Under the pieces are notes generated by a model. That model had not been told where the DNA came from and searched no databases. It saw nothing but the letters and a program-made list of their open reading frames with translations. The position numbers and the translations under genes are program-made. Below, piece after piece: positions 31,746 through 41,969 of a stretch of 64,000 bases of DNA. Numbering within the stretch: the stretch's first letter is position 1; every line of letters starts with the position of its first letter. Origin of the DNA: Prorocentrum cordatum (taxonomy: Eukaryota > Sar > Dinophyceae > Prorocentrales > Prorocentraceae); assembly GCA_963575745.1 (NCBI GenBank), contig CAUYUJ010003649.1:1-64000 (forward strand), written 5' to 3'.

Positions 31746-31760
31746 CTGACCACTGTGTAC

Positions 31761-32337
31761 GGCTCGGAGCGGAGCCGACGGCACGAAGCCAACCCGAGGG
31801 GCCTCGACCAGACTGGAGGAAAGACAAGGTCAGACGCACGCGCGTCTTGGAGCGATGTTGGAGCGACTCGAGGCCATCATGCACTGTCTTCGTCGCATCT
31901 TGGGGTCCTCTTCGTTTGTTTTGTGGCCCTCCTGGCCCCAGAGAAATCGTGCGGCAAAGCGAAGAAGCGCCCATGAGCGCCCAGGAGACGCCGGGAACTC
32001 GCCAGAACTCGGGGTTACGGGTTCCTCAAACGATCTTCAGGACTGAGGACGGAGGACTCAAGGGACTTGAGGACACTCCACCCAGTGTCTGGCGGCACGG
32101 AAAGTCAACGCATGTGCACCGCGTGATATCTTTGACAGGGATGAAGGGGTTTCGACGCCAGGGTCGGCCGGCATGTGGTTCTTTGATCTTCGGGATGGGC
32201 GATCGGGCATAAGCACAAATACGTGTGGGAGCCATTCCGAGAGAAACGGTTCAGAGAAGCGTATGTGGCGCAACCTGAGCAGTGCGAAGGGAATTCTGGG
32301 GGGGCGAGGATGATGGAGTGAGGTGGGGTAAAGGAGG
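31761..32337. other. no gene seen
   Basis: Contains a short CTTGGGG-type stretch near 31885-31945; otherwise unique-looking. Confidence 0.4.
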
Positions 32338-32400
32338 ACGAGGAGGAGGAGGAGGAGGAGGAGGAGGAGGAGGAGGAGGAGGAGGAGGAGGAGGAGGAGA
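32338..32400. repeat. GGA microsatellite
   Basis: (GGA)n, about 20 units. Confidence 0.92.
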
Positions 32401-32640
32401 GGACGGAAGAGAACGTACTGAACAAGCCAGGGAGCCGACTTACTCGGCGAGACCGGCAGCATGCTGTGCAGCGGGGCCACGGACGTGCGCGTGCGCGCGG
32501 CGAAGGGCCCTTGCTGCAGAGCGCCCCCCGTGGAGCACCACCCACAGAGCACCCGTGCAAGAAGGCGAAGAGCGCAAGCAGCCACAGAACATCACCCACC
32601 TGCTCGTCCTCCTCCTTGTCCTCCTCAGAGCGTGAATTGC

Positions 32641-32818
32641 TCCAGATTTCGTAATAAAAGGGAGGGGGCCTGGACCCTCCAAGACAAGCCATTTCAGACC
32701 CTCCCCCGTGGGAGAACCCTCCAAAACATCGTCCCCAGACCCCCCCAGGCCCCCCAAGATAGCCTGGAAGAGACCCCCCCCGAAATGAGACCCCCCTCCC
32801 TTTATTACGAAATCTGGA
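32641..32818. mobile_element. short TIR element, family TIR-E, copy 1 (178 bp)
   Basis: Both ends read TCCAGATTTCGTAATAAA inwards, continuing into GGGAGGGGG; an almost perfect TIR of about 27 bp. The interior is shared with 41659-41824 (ACAAGCCATTTCAGACC, GGGAGAACCCTCCAAAACAT). No clear TSD. Confidence 0.8.
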
Positions 32819-33061
32819 GTACCTACCCCGCTTTCGCTTCCAGGCAAAACCGAGTCATACCACGCGCCTCCTCGTCAAGCAGCCTGACCAGCGCAGGCCG
32901 CAGTTTGGCGTCGCTTGGTGTCTCTTGGAAGCGAGGGTGGTCAAAAGCGAGGTAGGTTTGTTTGCGCCCTACCTCCCAGCGGCGCCGCGCCCAACCCGCC
33001 ACTGCCGCCGGTGCCAGCGCCCTCGGAGCAGGCGCGTGGGGTGAGGTGGGTGCGATTACGC

Positions 33062-33134
33062 TCAATTCCGGCCTGGCCCTCTACACGAGGAGTATTCAGA
33101 GATAGTCCAAACATAGTCAGGGAACGGTTTTTAA

Positions 33135-33194
<60 letters not shown>

Positions 33195-33260
33195 TATACA
33201 TATATATATATATATATCTTTCGTCCAAAATCCGCCTGTAGCAGGACATGCCCGATCTAA
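33062..33260. mobile_element. short TIR element, family TIR-A, copy 3 (199 bp), perfect 8-bp TSD
   Basis: The inner left terminus GGCCTGGCCCTCTACACGAG and right terminus CCTGTAGCAGGACATGCCC are inverted, and GATTACGC flanks the element exactly (33054-33061 and 33261-33268). A 53-base poly-T tract in the middle accounts for most of its extra length over the other short copies. Confidence 0.85.
33137..33189. repeat. poly-T tract
   Basis: About 53 consecutive T, inside the TIR-A element, followed by a TA dinucleotide run. Confidence 0.95.
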
Positions 33261-33331
33261 GATTACGCGAGGAGACGACGGAGATCTTAGCAGCGAGAGG
33301 AGGCGCCTCTCCTTGAGGCGCGAGCGAGAGG

Positions 33332-33575
33332 TCATGGCGCCAACATCGCAGAGCGAATTTCGTTCGGATTTCAATCGGGTGGACCTGGAGGGTCCTGGAG
33401 AATTTCGTTCGGGATTTCGGAGTGAATTTCGTGCGGATTTGTTTGGCCAAGAATGAAGACCAAAAAAAATCCACGCAAAATTCACTTGTTTTTTCGCTCG
33501 CCGTTTCGGGCAAAATCCACGCAGATCTCATGCAGCAATTTGCTGCAGCACGTCTGCAAAGCCAATGCAATGAGA
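33332..33575. repeat. dispersed repeat REP-P, copy 2
   Basis: Matches 17488-17735 from GCGCCAACATCGCAGAGCG to CAGCACGTCTGCA; again a TIR-A copy lies immediately upstream. Confidence 0.7.
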
Positions 33576-34209
33576 TAGGAGACCCTGACATCTGGATGCC
33601 CTGAGCAGCTCGGCATGAGCATGAACTTTCGGAGCGGGCGTTGCGACTGGCGCTGCCTCCAGCGCCGGCACAAGAGACCCGCCCCGACCTCTGTAAGTGT
33701 ATGTCTTTGATGTTTCGTATTATTGTAAGCTAGCGATGGGCCTTTTCCGTCGCGCATCGGGCGAACTTGCTTTTTTTGTTGTTCGTGGTTGAGCTATTTC
33801 TTGGAAGATCGATTATTGTCGCACCACAACATCGGTGAGCACGTTTTTTTCAAATCGTAGTGTGCCCCCTAATGCTCGCACCGTGCCTGTTGTCGAGGAT
33901 GGCGGGTCCCCTCCCGTCGGTGCGCCTCGGTTTTGCTGGATCGAGGTGTGTCCGTCGACGATTGCTTTTCGTGCTTTTCGTTTTTTGTCGAGGACTGCTT
34001 TGCGCGCCAGACTGCGCCCTTGACCCTTCGGGCTTGGGTCGCTCCAGAAACGTTCTCGCCTTCGAGGATCGAAGGAGTTGGCTTTTCTTCCTCGGCGGAT
34101 GCTGGTCGAAGACCGGCGAAAGGCTGAGGAACACGAGGCCGCCTCCGCCGGCGGAAGGCGGACAGAAGCTGCAGGAAGCAAAGTCTCCCCCAGCGATTTC
34201 CCTTGCTAA
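33576..34209. other. no gene seen
   Basis: Overlapping frames on both strands are not protein-like. Confidence 0.4.
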
Positions 34210-34394
34210 TCGACTAGACGTAAGAGTGACCTTTCGCCGGAGTGACCTTTGGTGCGGGCCCACTGGGGTCCCCCGACCACCGAGCGCGATGCGACAGCAT
34301 CGGCTTGTGCGCTTGTGTTTGGCCCCCCCGCGGACCCCGAAGAGCTGCGCACCAAAGGTCACTCTTACCCAGGGTCACTCTTGCGTGCAGCCGA
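34210..34394. mobile_element. short TIR element, family TIR-B, copy 3 (185 bp)
   Basis: Left TCGACTAGACGTAAGAGTGA and right CACTCTTGCGTGCAGCCGA are inverted and extend into second GAGTGACCTTTGGTGCG arms. Flanks GCTAA (34205-34209) and GCTAC (34395-34399) fit a 5-bp TSD with one mismatch. Confidence 0.78.
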
Positions 34395-34639
34395 GCTACG
34401 GCTACGGGCTCCGCGCCATGCCCTGACGTGCACCGGTGGGCTTCCTGGGCATTGTTTCTGTTATCTCGGAAAGCTCGTAATGTCCGCTATGGTGCCTCGC
34501 CTCCCCCCCCTCCCTCCACTCCGAGGGAGGTTCCAATACCAGCGGGGCGATTCAGATCCCAACTAGACGATCCCCACGAGTGCTAGAGCTGGAACGGTTC
34601 AGATCCCAGCCGAGCAACTTTGAGCTCCCAGGCGCTTCA

Positions 34640-35110
34640 TATGCGCTTCCTAGAAGGCGCATCTTCGGCTTCGTGAAGGATTCCCGTGGGTTTCTCTGGG
34701 GCTTCCTGATCGATTCTGGAGGATTCCTCGGGTATGTTTGCGGGATTCCGGAGGACTCTTCCTGGAGGATTCCTGGAATCTGACACGCGGCGACCCAAGC
34801 CCCCAGCAAAAGTATGAATTATGAGATTCTATTTCCCATTAAGGGTTCAATCGGAAATGCGCCAGCCCCAGCTTCCCGCTGGATTATGCTTTCTTTTTCG
34901 TGTTCCAATCGGCCTCCGATGGGAGCTGCGAAGATGCCAGCCTCCCGCATACTTCTTTTATGTTCGATTGTGCTTCAATGGGAATTCACAAGAAATGCGC
35001 TGGCACCAGCCTGCCGCAGAAGTCGAATAAGGAATCAATCGGAGATGCGCCGATCCAAGCCTCTCGCAGGATTATTCCATATTCTGTTTACGTTTCCACC
35101 CGGAATTCAA
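34640..35110. repeat. degenerate GGATTCC and AATCGGAGATGCGCC repeats
   Basis: 34670-34790 repeats GAGGATTCC-like motifs. 34840-35110 holds four diverged units of about 65-75 bp around ATCGGAGATGCGCC and CCAGCCTCCCGC. Confidence 0.6.
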
Positions 35111-35625
35111 TAGGAGATGTGCCGATCCCTGTCTCGTATATGTTCGTATCCGTCCCGTACACTTTCCATATCGGTTCAATACGCGCTTCAGTACGTTAGC
35201 TATACGTTTCATGTACGTGCCGTGAACACATGTCGTATAAGTTTCGTTTCATTTCTCCGTACGTTCCATTTCGTAGCATGCACGTTTCACATCGGTTTCA
35301 CAGCGGTCCATACACGTTTCATATACGTATCGCTTTCGTTTTACATCACACGCATAGTATACGCTTCATCTGCGTATCAGATGCAGTTCACGTAACAACC
35401 ATGCACGTTTCGCATCCGTTTCGTAAGGGCTTCATCAACGTGTCACCTACGTCTCATATGCTGTGGGTATCTGTTCCGTATGCGTTTCGCATACGTTTCG
35501 CATACGTTTCGCACACGTTTCACATGCGCTTGGTATGCGTGCTTTATAGGTTTCGCATTAGTGCCCCATACTGTTGTTATTCGCTGCGTAAAGGTTTCGC
35601 ACACGCTTCTTATACGTTCGTAGCG
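35111..35625. repeat. CATACGTTTCG-type minisatellite
   Basis: Degenerate 10-12 bp units of CGTTTCGCATACG and CGTTTCACATACG throughout. Confidence 0.8.
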
Positions 35626-36270
35626 CTGCCGTCTTGGAGCGCCTTAAACCTATGTGGGGCCGTACTGGAGTACTGAGAACTCGAATATCATAGGGCGGTG
35701 GAGTGGTCTAGGTCCCAACTGCGCACGATGATCAGGCAATCGCAACGTTGAAGAAGACTTGTCTGGCGGGAGGGATCTGGACCGTTTTTTTTTGTTTTTG
35801 TTTTTTTTTCCTGGCTGGTTGGGATCTGAATTGTCCAGTTGGGATCTGACCCCGTCGCCCTCCCCTCCTCATTCCAGTAACGGTACCAAACGTACGCGGG
35901 GTGGGCGGTTCCCCCACAAACATGGCGCGGAGCTCACAAGCATAATGTGGTGCTGAGATGCATGCTTTGGTGCTCACAAACATGCCTTGGCGATCGCAGG
36001 CCCTCTCCCCCCAATGCCCCCCCTTCAGAGATACCTAGAGGGAGAATGCAACACAATCTCCAGCGGAACTCGCACGTCCCCAGAGGTCCTTCGTGCCCCC
36101 CTCCGCGGACGACTTATGTACTGCACCGCGTTGGCGTCCCCCGAGTCGTCGTCGATCCTCGACCTTGGAGTGGTACAGTGCATAGCTCTTCGCTCCTCAG
36201 AACCGAAGAATTCTGCACCACTCCGCGCTGGCATGGGGCCTGAAGGGAGTCTAGAGATTCACCACCCACC
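35626..36270. other. no gene seen
   Basis: Includes a T-rich run at 35786-35810 and repeated GGGATCTGA motifs. No coding signal. Confidence 0.4.
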
Positions 36271-36415
36271 AAACCGCCCCAACCCAACCCGAAGGCTCAG
36301 ATTTACCCTCGATTTCCAGTGGGGGGGGGGTCGGGAAACATGTGAAAAACACATGTGGAACCCTTACCCCCCCCAACCCGAAATTCGGGTCTTCGGGTTG
36401 GGTTGGGGTGGTCTC
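36271..36415. mobile_element. short TIR element, family TIR-G, copy 2
   Basis: The left CCGCCCCAACCCAACCCGAA and right TTCGGGTTGGGTTGGGGTGG termini are inverted. The interior has ACATGTG palindromes and a poly-G run shared with 2128-2271. Confidence 0.65.
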
Positions 36416-36754
36416 GTAGGCAGTCAGACATGGTGCGGTGCATAGGTGCCGCCCTCGCATCCCCAGGCCTCCGCCAGCGGCCGGCGGACGCCCCTGCGGG
36501 CGGCCTCTCCTCTGGCGCCCTCGCCTCCGGCGCCCTCGCCGGCGAGCCTGGCGCAGCGCGGCGCGCGAGCGGCCGCACGCTGATCCTCCTGGGCGGCTCC
36601 CGCCCCGCGCCGCCGCCGAGGCGCCGCCGCCGCCGAGGGCTGGCGCATCGCCTCGGCGCCGCCGCCGCCGCCGAGGCGCTGCGCCGCCGAGGCGCCACTG
36701 CCGCCGAGGGCCGGCGCAGCGCCGTGGCCGCGCGGCCATGCCGCGCTGCCCGAG
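36416..36754. other. GC-rich, no gene seen
   Basis: GCCGCCGCC-rich; open in several frames by composition only. Confidence 0.4.
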
Positions 36755-37095
36755 TCGACTACGTTTAAGTCGGGCGTGTCCCTCTACAGGAGGAACATTC
36801 AAAGCTAGTAAGAACATTGTCAGGGGACGATGTTATTTCTACTAGTTTCGAGCATTCTCTGACTTTTTGAAATCATTGTTCTTCCACAGATCCGCCTGTA
36901 GGGGGACATGCCCGACCTGAGACTACGTGACCCTTCGCCAGAGTGACCTTTGGTGCGGGCCCACTGGGGTCCCCCGATCGCCGAACGCGATGCGGCGGTA
37001 GCGTCTTGCGCGCTTGTGCTTGGTCCCCTCACGGCCCCTCAAAAGCTGCGTACCAAAGGTCACGCTTACCCAGGGTCTTCCTTGCGTGTAGTCGA
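36755..37095. mobile_element. TIR-B element, copy 4, split by a TIR-A insertion; perfect 5-bp TSD
   Basis: TIR-B termini TCGACTACGTGACC (split) and TTGCGTGTAGTCGA are inverted, and CCGAG flanks the whole exactly (36750-36754 and 37096-37100). Ten bases from the left end it is interrupted by a TIR-A element plus one TSD copy; without them the TIR-B element is 177 bp, in line with its relatives. Confidence 0.82.
36765..36920. mobile_element. short TIR element, family TIR-A, copy 4 (156 bp), nested, perfect 8-bp TSD
   Basis: TTAAGTCGGGCGTGTCCCTC at the left and GGGGGACATGCCCGACCTGA at the right are inverted. GACTACGT flanks it exactly (36757-36764 and 36921-36928), and that octamer belongs to the terminus of the TIR-B element, so the order of insertion is clear. 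Confidence 0.88.
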
Positions 37096-37100
37096 CCGAG

Positions 37101-37735
37101 GGCCGCGCCACGCCATGCCAGGGTCCTGGATGGCCCTGGCCAGGCACGGGGTGATGTACAGGTGCCTTCTGCGCACGGGGCGCAGCGAGGCTCGCCTCTG
37201 AGCCCCTCTCGACCCCGCCGGCGTCTTGAACAGAATCAAGGCAGAGGGCTTCTCGCCGTCATCGGCGTCTGGCAGGCCCCGGGACCGTCTGGACCTCCAG
37301 GGGCCTATGCGGACCTCTGGGGGCCTATGGGGACTGCGCGGAGGGAGGGTCGAGGCGGAGCCTCGCGCGCGTCCCCGTGGCTCGGGCATCGCCCGCAGAG
37401 TCGGGCGCGCCCGCGGCGCCCTGAGGTGGGAGGGCCCTCCGCCGAGCCGCGCGCGCGGGGCCGCCGATGCGGTCCGCCTGGCCGCTGCCGTCGCCGACGT
37501 CCGCTCCCGCCGCCCCGTCGATGGCCCCCGCTGCCGAGATCCTGCTCGGGCCGCCTCCGCCGGTGGTGCCGTCTGCGCAGAGGGCGCTCCACTGGCGGAT
37601 CTTCGCGCGGATCTGCGCGCAGGGTGTCCCTTCCCCACGCGTGCTCAGGCCGGCGCGCGCGCGGGCGACTCCTGCGGCCCGCCTCGCTGCGGGTGCCGTC
37701 CACGGCGCCTGCCGCTTTTCTTGCCATGCAGCAGT
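37101..37735. other. GC-rich, no gene seen
   Basis: Several overlapping Arg/Ala/Pro frames on both strands, none with domain character. Confidence 0.4.
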
Positions 37736-37892
37736 GGGAGGAGGAGAAGCACACCGACACAAATACACGTCGGTGCAAGTGAACGTATGGGAATATGGGA
37801 AGTGGAGGGGAAGACGCACATCCAGGAGCTAGGGAGCATATGGGTAATCCTGGGATTTGTGTGCATTTGTTCGTGTGTCCCTGGGCGTGGGC
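37736..37892 (+). mobile_element. TIR-D element, copy 2 (degenerate)
   Basis: Shares AGAAGCACACCGACAC, ATATGGGAAGTGGAGGGGAA and TTTGTTCGTGTGTCCCTGGG with the other TIR-D copies, but ends are eroded and no TSD is visible. Confidence 0.6.
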
Positions 37893-38006
37893 GAAGACTC
37901 CTGGCTTCCTCGGGTTCTTCTGAAAGCCTGCAGGCAGCGTAGATCCTGCAATGCTCGATGGCGCCTGCAACGTTCGCATCAGTGCGCGAACCGATGTTTA
38001 CATTAT

Positions 38007-38160
38007 TCAGGGGGGAAAGAAACACACAGACACAACTCATTTTCGGTTGCCCAGAAAATATAGGAAAATATGGGCAGTGGGGGGGAAGACAGAAACCCAG
38101 GAAATATGGGAAAATATTTAGATTCGTGTGTATTTATTTGTGTGTCCTGGGGCCCCTTCA
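38007..38160 (+). mobile_element. TIR-D element, copy 3 (154 bp), perfect TSD ATTAT
   Basis: Starts TCAGGGGGGAAAG and ends GTCCTGGGGCCCCTTCA. ATTAT flanks it exactly (38002-38006 and 38161-38165). The AT-rich interior (GAAAATATGGG) contrasts with GC-rich flanks. Confidence 0.82.
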
Positions 38161-38319
38161 ATTATCACCAGCGCTGGGCCACTCAGATCGGGCCTCTCTA
38201 GGAACGCGCAGCGTCGGCGGCACGAGCAGGGGGGACCTCCCGCTCGTGCGTGCCGTCGGGCGCCGCACCTGCTCTTGCGCACGGAGCGTGCTCGCCCAGC
38301 GTGGAGGCCCCGCCCGTCT

Positions 38320-38412
38320 CTGCCCTGTCTCCCCGATTATAGAGCTGTGCGTGGCCCCCGCCCAGCTTTTGGCGGAAGAGGTTCGCCCTCGCCCCGCCGA
38401 CCAAAAAAATGC
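38320..38412. repeat. dispersed repeat REP-I, copy 2
   Basis: CCCTGTCTCCCC, then CAGCTTTTGGCGGAAGAGG, then CGCCCCGCCGACCAA; same block as 5381-5470 and 38947-39035. Confidence 0.7.
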
Positions 38413-38946
38413 TCGCCCCGCTTCGGCCCCCAGGGCCCTCACGGGTCGGTCTGGCCTCGGCGTCGGCAGTGTGACCTGCGCGAGGCCACCCCCCTCTCTG
38501 GCGCTCCAGACGTCTCGGTGCCAGGACATGCGGCGTTCTGGTTTTTTCAGGACGGCGTCCCCGGAAGTCCCGACCCTTTCCCCCGGACCGGTCTTTCGTC
38601 CCGAGCCGTCTTTTGACGAGGGCTCCCTGGGGCCGAAAATTGCCAAAACCTTTCGTCCGGATTTTTGTAACGACGCGATCATGTCTGGGGTAGCTCTTCC
38701 TCCTCCGACCGAAGGGAAAACGGGTGAAGGGTAGAGGTACGGGTGCGCTCGTTGGGCGACGCAACGCGTGCCGCGCTCAAGGCGTCCGGTGTCAAAACGT
38801 TGCGCGCTGGCTCGACGTGTTGGCCCACGTTTTTTGGCGGACGTATCGCGTCGGACCTACGCTTCCAGTCTGCGTGTGGAGCTCCGTGTCACTTCGCTGC
38901 GTGTTGCGTGTTGCGTCTCCGGCCGCCTGAGGCCCCCCGCCCGCCT

Positions 38947-39035
38947 GTGCCCTGTCTCCCCAAGTAGCGCTGTGCGTAGCCCGCCCAGCTTTTACCGGAA
39001 GAGGTTCGCTCTCGCCCCGCCGACCAAGAAGTGTT
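38947..39035. repeat. dispersed repeat REP-I, copy 3
   Basis: As copy 2, with CAGCTTTTACCGGAAGAGG. Confidence 0.7.
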
Positions 39036-39069
39036 GCGTGTTGCGTGCTGGGGGCTGTCTGCCTCCGGG

Positions 39070-39954
39070 GCGTCCGCTTCGGCGTACAGGTCTGGGGGCC
39101 CCGGCGCAACTTTCTGCGCCTCCCTGTGACGCCAGGGCGTCGGTCGCGCTTCCAGGCGGAGCGTCCAGGAACCTGCGGCGGGGGCACCCGGTGGGGGGGA
39201 GCCCCTGGCCTCCCAGGAGAATGGCTGCTCGCAGAGGACCCTCTGGGTCGGCGGCCTGCATGATCCACTCCTGGAGTTCGGCCTGAATGTGATTGTTGGC
39301 CGAGGGGGGGGGAGAGACGCGAACTCTCGCGGCGTCGGCGGCTTGCCTCGCCGCCCTTGCCAGAAACTCCATGGCATCCCGTGTCGCGGGCGCAGCGCGT
39401 TCGTCCCACCGTCGAGCCAGGGCGCGGCACCCGTGCAGGTCCGCCTGGTTGCCTTCCGGGGGCGTGTGTGATCTGTGCGCGAGCGGCAGGGGGCGCCGTG
39501 CCCGACATGAAGGGAGCCAGCATTTGGCTCCACGCGTGGCCGGGAGCCAATGTCTGAGCATGGACCCGTCTGCGGACAAGTCACGTTTCGTTCACCGTGC
39601 TGTTTCTGTGGGGGTTGCTGGTGTAGTCTGGGCTGGGCTGCTGCTGCGGTTGCCCTCCAGAGCATACGTCTGCCCATGGTCCACCCCGCTGAGCGCACGC
39701 TGCTGCACTATTGGGTGCAGCGCTGCAAGCGCGGACGGCGCTGGTGTCTGACAGAGGCGGCCGAGTTGCGCAGAGATCGCAATGGAAATCTCGTTGGTCA
39801 GGTTCCTGAGCGCGTCTGTGGCCTGCCCGGTCGAGCGTACTCCACGATCGGTCTTCCATGCCGCAAGGGCGCTGATGATGTCGGCCGAGCCCTCGGAGGC
39901 GCGCAGGGCGCGCGCCGATGTGCGCCTGCCTTCATCGGAGGCGGACTCCCACAC
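39070..39954 (-). pseudogene. decayed coding block, unknown protein
   Basis: I do not recognise this protein. One minus-strand frame is protein-like from 39954 to about 39070 apart from a single TGA (39592-39594). Before the stop it has ISALAAWKTDRGV and DALRNLTNEISIAISAQLGR. After it come DERAAPATRDAMEFLARAAR and NNHIQAELQEWIMQAADPEG. The amphipathic, Ala-rich helices would suit a gag-like or structural ORF, but there is no diagnostic motif. Similar decayed blocks follow upstream on the same strand to 43461. Unrecognised introns are possible. Confidence 0.35.
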
Positions 39955-40994
39955 GAGAGGGTCTCGTACTCGACTTAGGCAGGGGGGGGGGGTCAGGGTT
40001 GCGGGAGGCTCTGGCGTATCGAATGCGCCTGATATCGTCGTACAATGTTTGATGCCGAGCCTCCGGGAGGCGAATCGGGGGGCCTGGTGGGGTCAAGTTA
40101 GGCATGGTGGTCGCCGAAAGCCTGGGGGGCTGTGTCTGCTGCGGACTGACGAGGACCGTTGCCCTGGGCGTGGTCGCCGAGCTGGGAGGTTGGATTTCTG
40201 CTGGGGGGATGTCGTCTCGGGGGCAGTAGGCTGTGGAGGTCCCATTTTCGCAGCATGTCCAGTACTGCATCGCCAACAGGGTCTCCTAGGGTTAGTCGCC
40301 TAGATAGCTGGGAGGTCTCTTGCTAAGGTGGCCAGCCCATCAAAGGCTTCCAAAGCGGCGGCTCGGTCGGCAGAGGGGGCTTGGCTTGCCGGGCTGCGGT
40401 GCGGTCCAGGAGAGGTCGGGAGGGGGTCTACGTAGACAGCGATGCGGCCGTAGTGCTGCAACCATAGTACTTCGAAGCGGGCCAGGCCCATGCACTCCAG
40501 CTCGCCCTCGGCTGGGAGGGAGCCATCATCTATGGCAGAGCAGTCCGGGGGCGTAGGAGGAGAGTAGGGTTCCCTGGCGCGGAAGGCGCTTGGGAGCCAC
40601 TCCGCGAGCTGGGGTGCGGCTGCAAGGCGCGCTCTGCAGCGGTTTCGCTGTCGAGCCCTCCAAGTCTGGCGAGCGAGTCGGCCGGGCTGGGCTGCCCAGG
40701 CTGCCCCGCATGGAGGGGGGTGCGCGGGCCCAATGGCACAGTCCTCCAGGCCCTCAAAAACTCTGCGAGAAGCCTGGTCACGTCGTAGTTGGCGGGGCCA
40801 TGGTGTCCAGAAGGTGCGTACCGAAGCAAGTCATCCCCGAGCTCGTCGATGACATGTGCGGGAGCTCTAATGAGCCGAGCATTTTCCTTGGGTGGAGGGC
40901 AAAGGGTGAAATCTGAAATGCTATTTCGGTGGAGGCTTGAATCTGGAAAAGCTGAATCACAAGAGGGATTGGTTTTCGAGGTGCAAAAGCCCAC
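39932..40994 (-). pseudogene. decayed coding blocks, unknown protein
   Basis: Three minus-strand frames overlap or abut: 40994-40530 (contains HVIDELGDDLLRYAPSGHHG and YDVTRLLAEFLRAWRTVPLG), 40491-40300 (MGLARFEVLWLQHYGRIAVY) and 40276-39932 (Pro-rich, ends near HQTLYDDIRRIRYARASRNP). They lie in three different frames, so either frameshifts or introns separate them. No recognised family. Confidence 0.35.
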
Positions 40995-41046
40995 ACCTAA
41001 GAAAATGCTTAGATTTTACCCTGAGCCCTCCACCCCAAGAAAATGC

Positions 41047-41650
41047 TTAAATGATGTCGCAGCCATCTGACGTGCTGTCCGACAGGCCTGGGTCGCGTCC
41101 AGCGGCAAGTCCTAAAGGGCACCTGAGTCGTTGGCAGGAGCTGCATATTCCAGGGGAGGGCTCGCGCAGAACCCATGATCCGCATGTCCAGCAGGCGTCG
41201 GCAGGGGTAACATAGCCTCCTTCCAGCAGGGTGCGGGGAGGGGGCTGAAGGGGCCGCTCCCCGATGGCGGCGAGTTCTTCTTCTTCGCTGCGCACGTGGA
41301 AGTCTGGCACTCTGGGCGCGCTCCTTGCGCGGCCGCGAGCCCGGGCAGGAGCGGCATCAAAGCCAAGGGGAGGCGCACGAGGCCAGGCGCACCGACCTCG
41401 AGGAGCCTGCCCAGGAGGCGCCCCCGCGAGATGTCACCCCCCTCGAGAGGGCAGGAGCTGTCTCTGTCGAGGTTGGGCCTGCGGTCGACGCCTCTGTCGT
41501 CGCCTTGGCGGCCGACCACCGAGGTGGCACCTCTCCGCTCGTTTTGTGGCAGCGCTTCGAGGGGCCGCGTAGTGCAGGGCGAGCGGCTGGAACGAGGACG
41601 GCATCCATATCGCCGTGTCTGACCGGAAGGTCAGCGTCCTGGAGGGTCCA
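41047..41650 (-). pseudogene. decayed coding block with a paired CxxC motif
   Basis: One frame (41310-41047) contains SEEEELAAIGERPLQ and two spaced pairs, CWTCG and CSSC, a possible small zinc-binding site. A neighbouring frame (about 41640-41360) has DMDAVLVPAARPALRG. The blocks are out of register with each other. A TIR-E element lies just upstream at 41659-41824. Family unknown. Confidence 0.3.
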
Positions 41651-41658
41651 AGCAGTAT

Positions 41659-41824
41659 TCCAGATTTCGTAATAATAGTGAGGGGGGTCTGGACCCTCCA
41701 AGACAAGCCATTTCAGACCTCCCCCGTGGGAGAACCCTCCAAAACATCGTCCCCAGACCCCCCAGGCCCTCTGAGAGACCCCCCCCCGAAATGAGACCCC
41801 CCTCCCTTTATTACGAAGTCTGGA
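41659..41824. mobile_element. short TIR element, family TIR-E, copy 2 (166 bp)
   Basis: Termini TCCAGATTTCGTAATAA and TTATTACGAAGTCTGGA are inverted; the interior is nearly identical to 32641-32818. No clear TSD. Confidence 0.8.
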
Positions 41825-41969
41825 GTAAAGAGGCGGTCTGCAATGGCAAGACTGCCGCACGGCCAGCGAACCGGCAGAATGCACGTGCCCAGGGTCGGCC
41901 TGGCCGGGCGCCGTGCCGCCTGGGGCGGGGTGAGGGGGGTAATTTGGAGGGTGAAAGAAGGGGTCTGCA

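Larger units (their letters stand above)
29677..31760 (-). mobile_element. degenerate RT - RNase H - tyrosine recombinase retroelement (DIRS-like order)
   Basis: Minus-strand blocks occur in the order reverse transcriptase palm and thumb (31745-31111), RNase H-like (31140-30884), tyrosine recombinase N-terminal helices (about 30480-30259) and tyrosine recombinase catalytic domain (30222-29677). This order is that of DIRS-type retroelements, which integrate with a tyrosine recombinase rather than a DDE integrase. It is 5'-truncated: RT fingers and any gag are missing beyond about 31760. The coding path is broken by an in-frame TAA (31330-31332), frameshifts near 31110-31140 and 30900, and stops near 30223-30258. 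No terminal repeats were identified, so element limits are uncertain. Confidence 0.62.
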
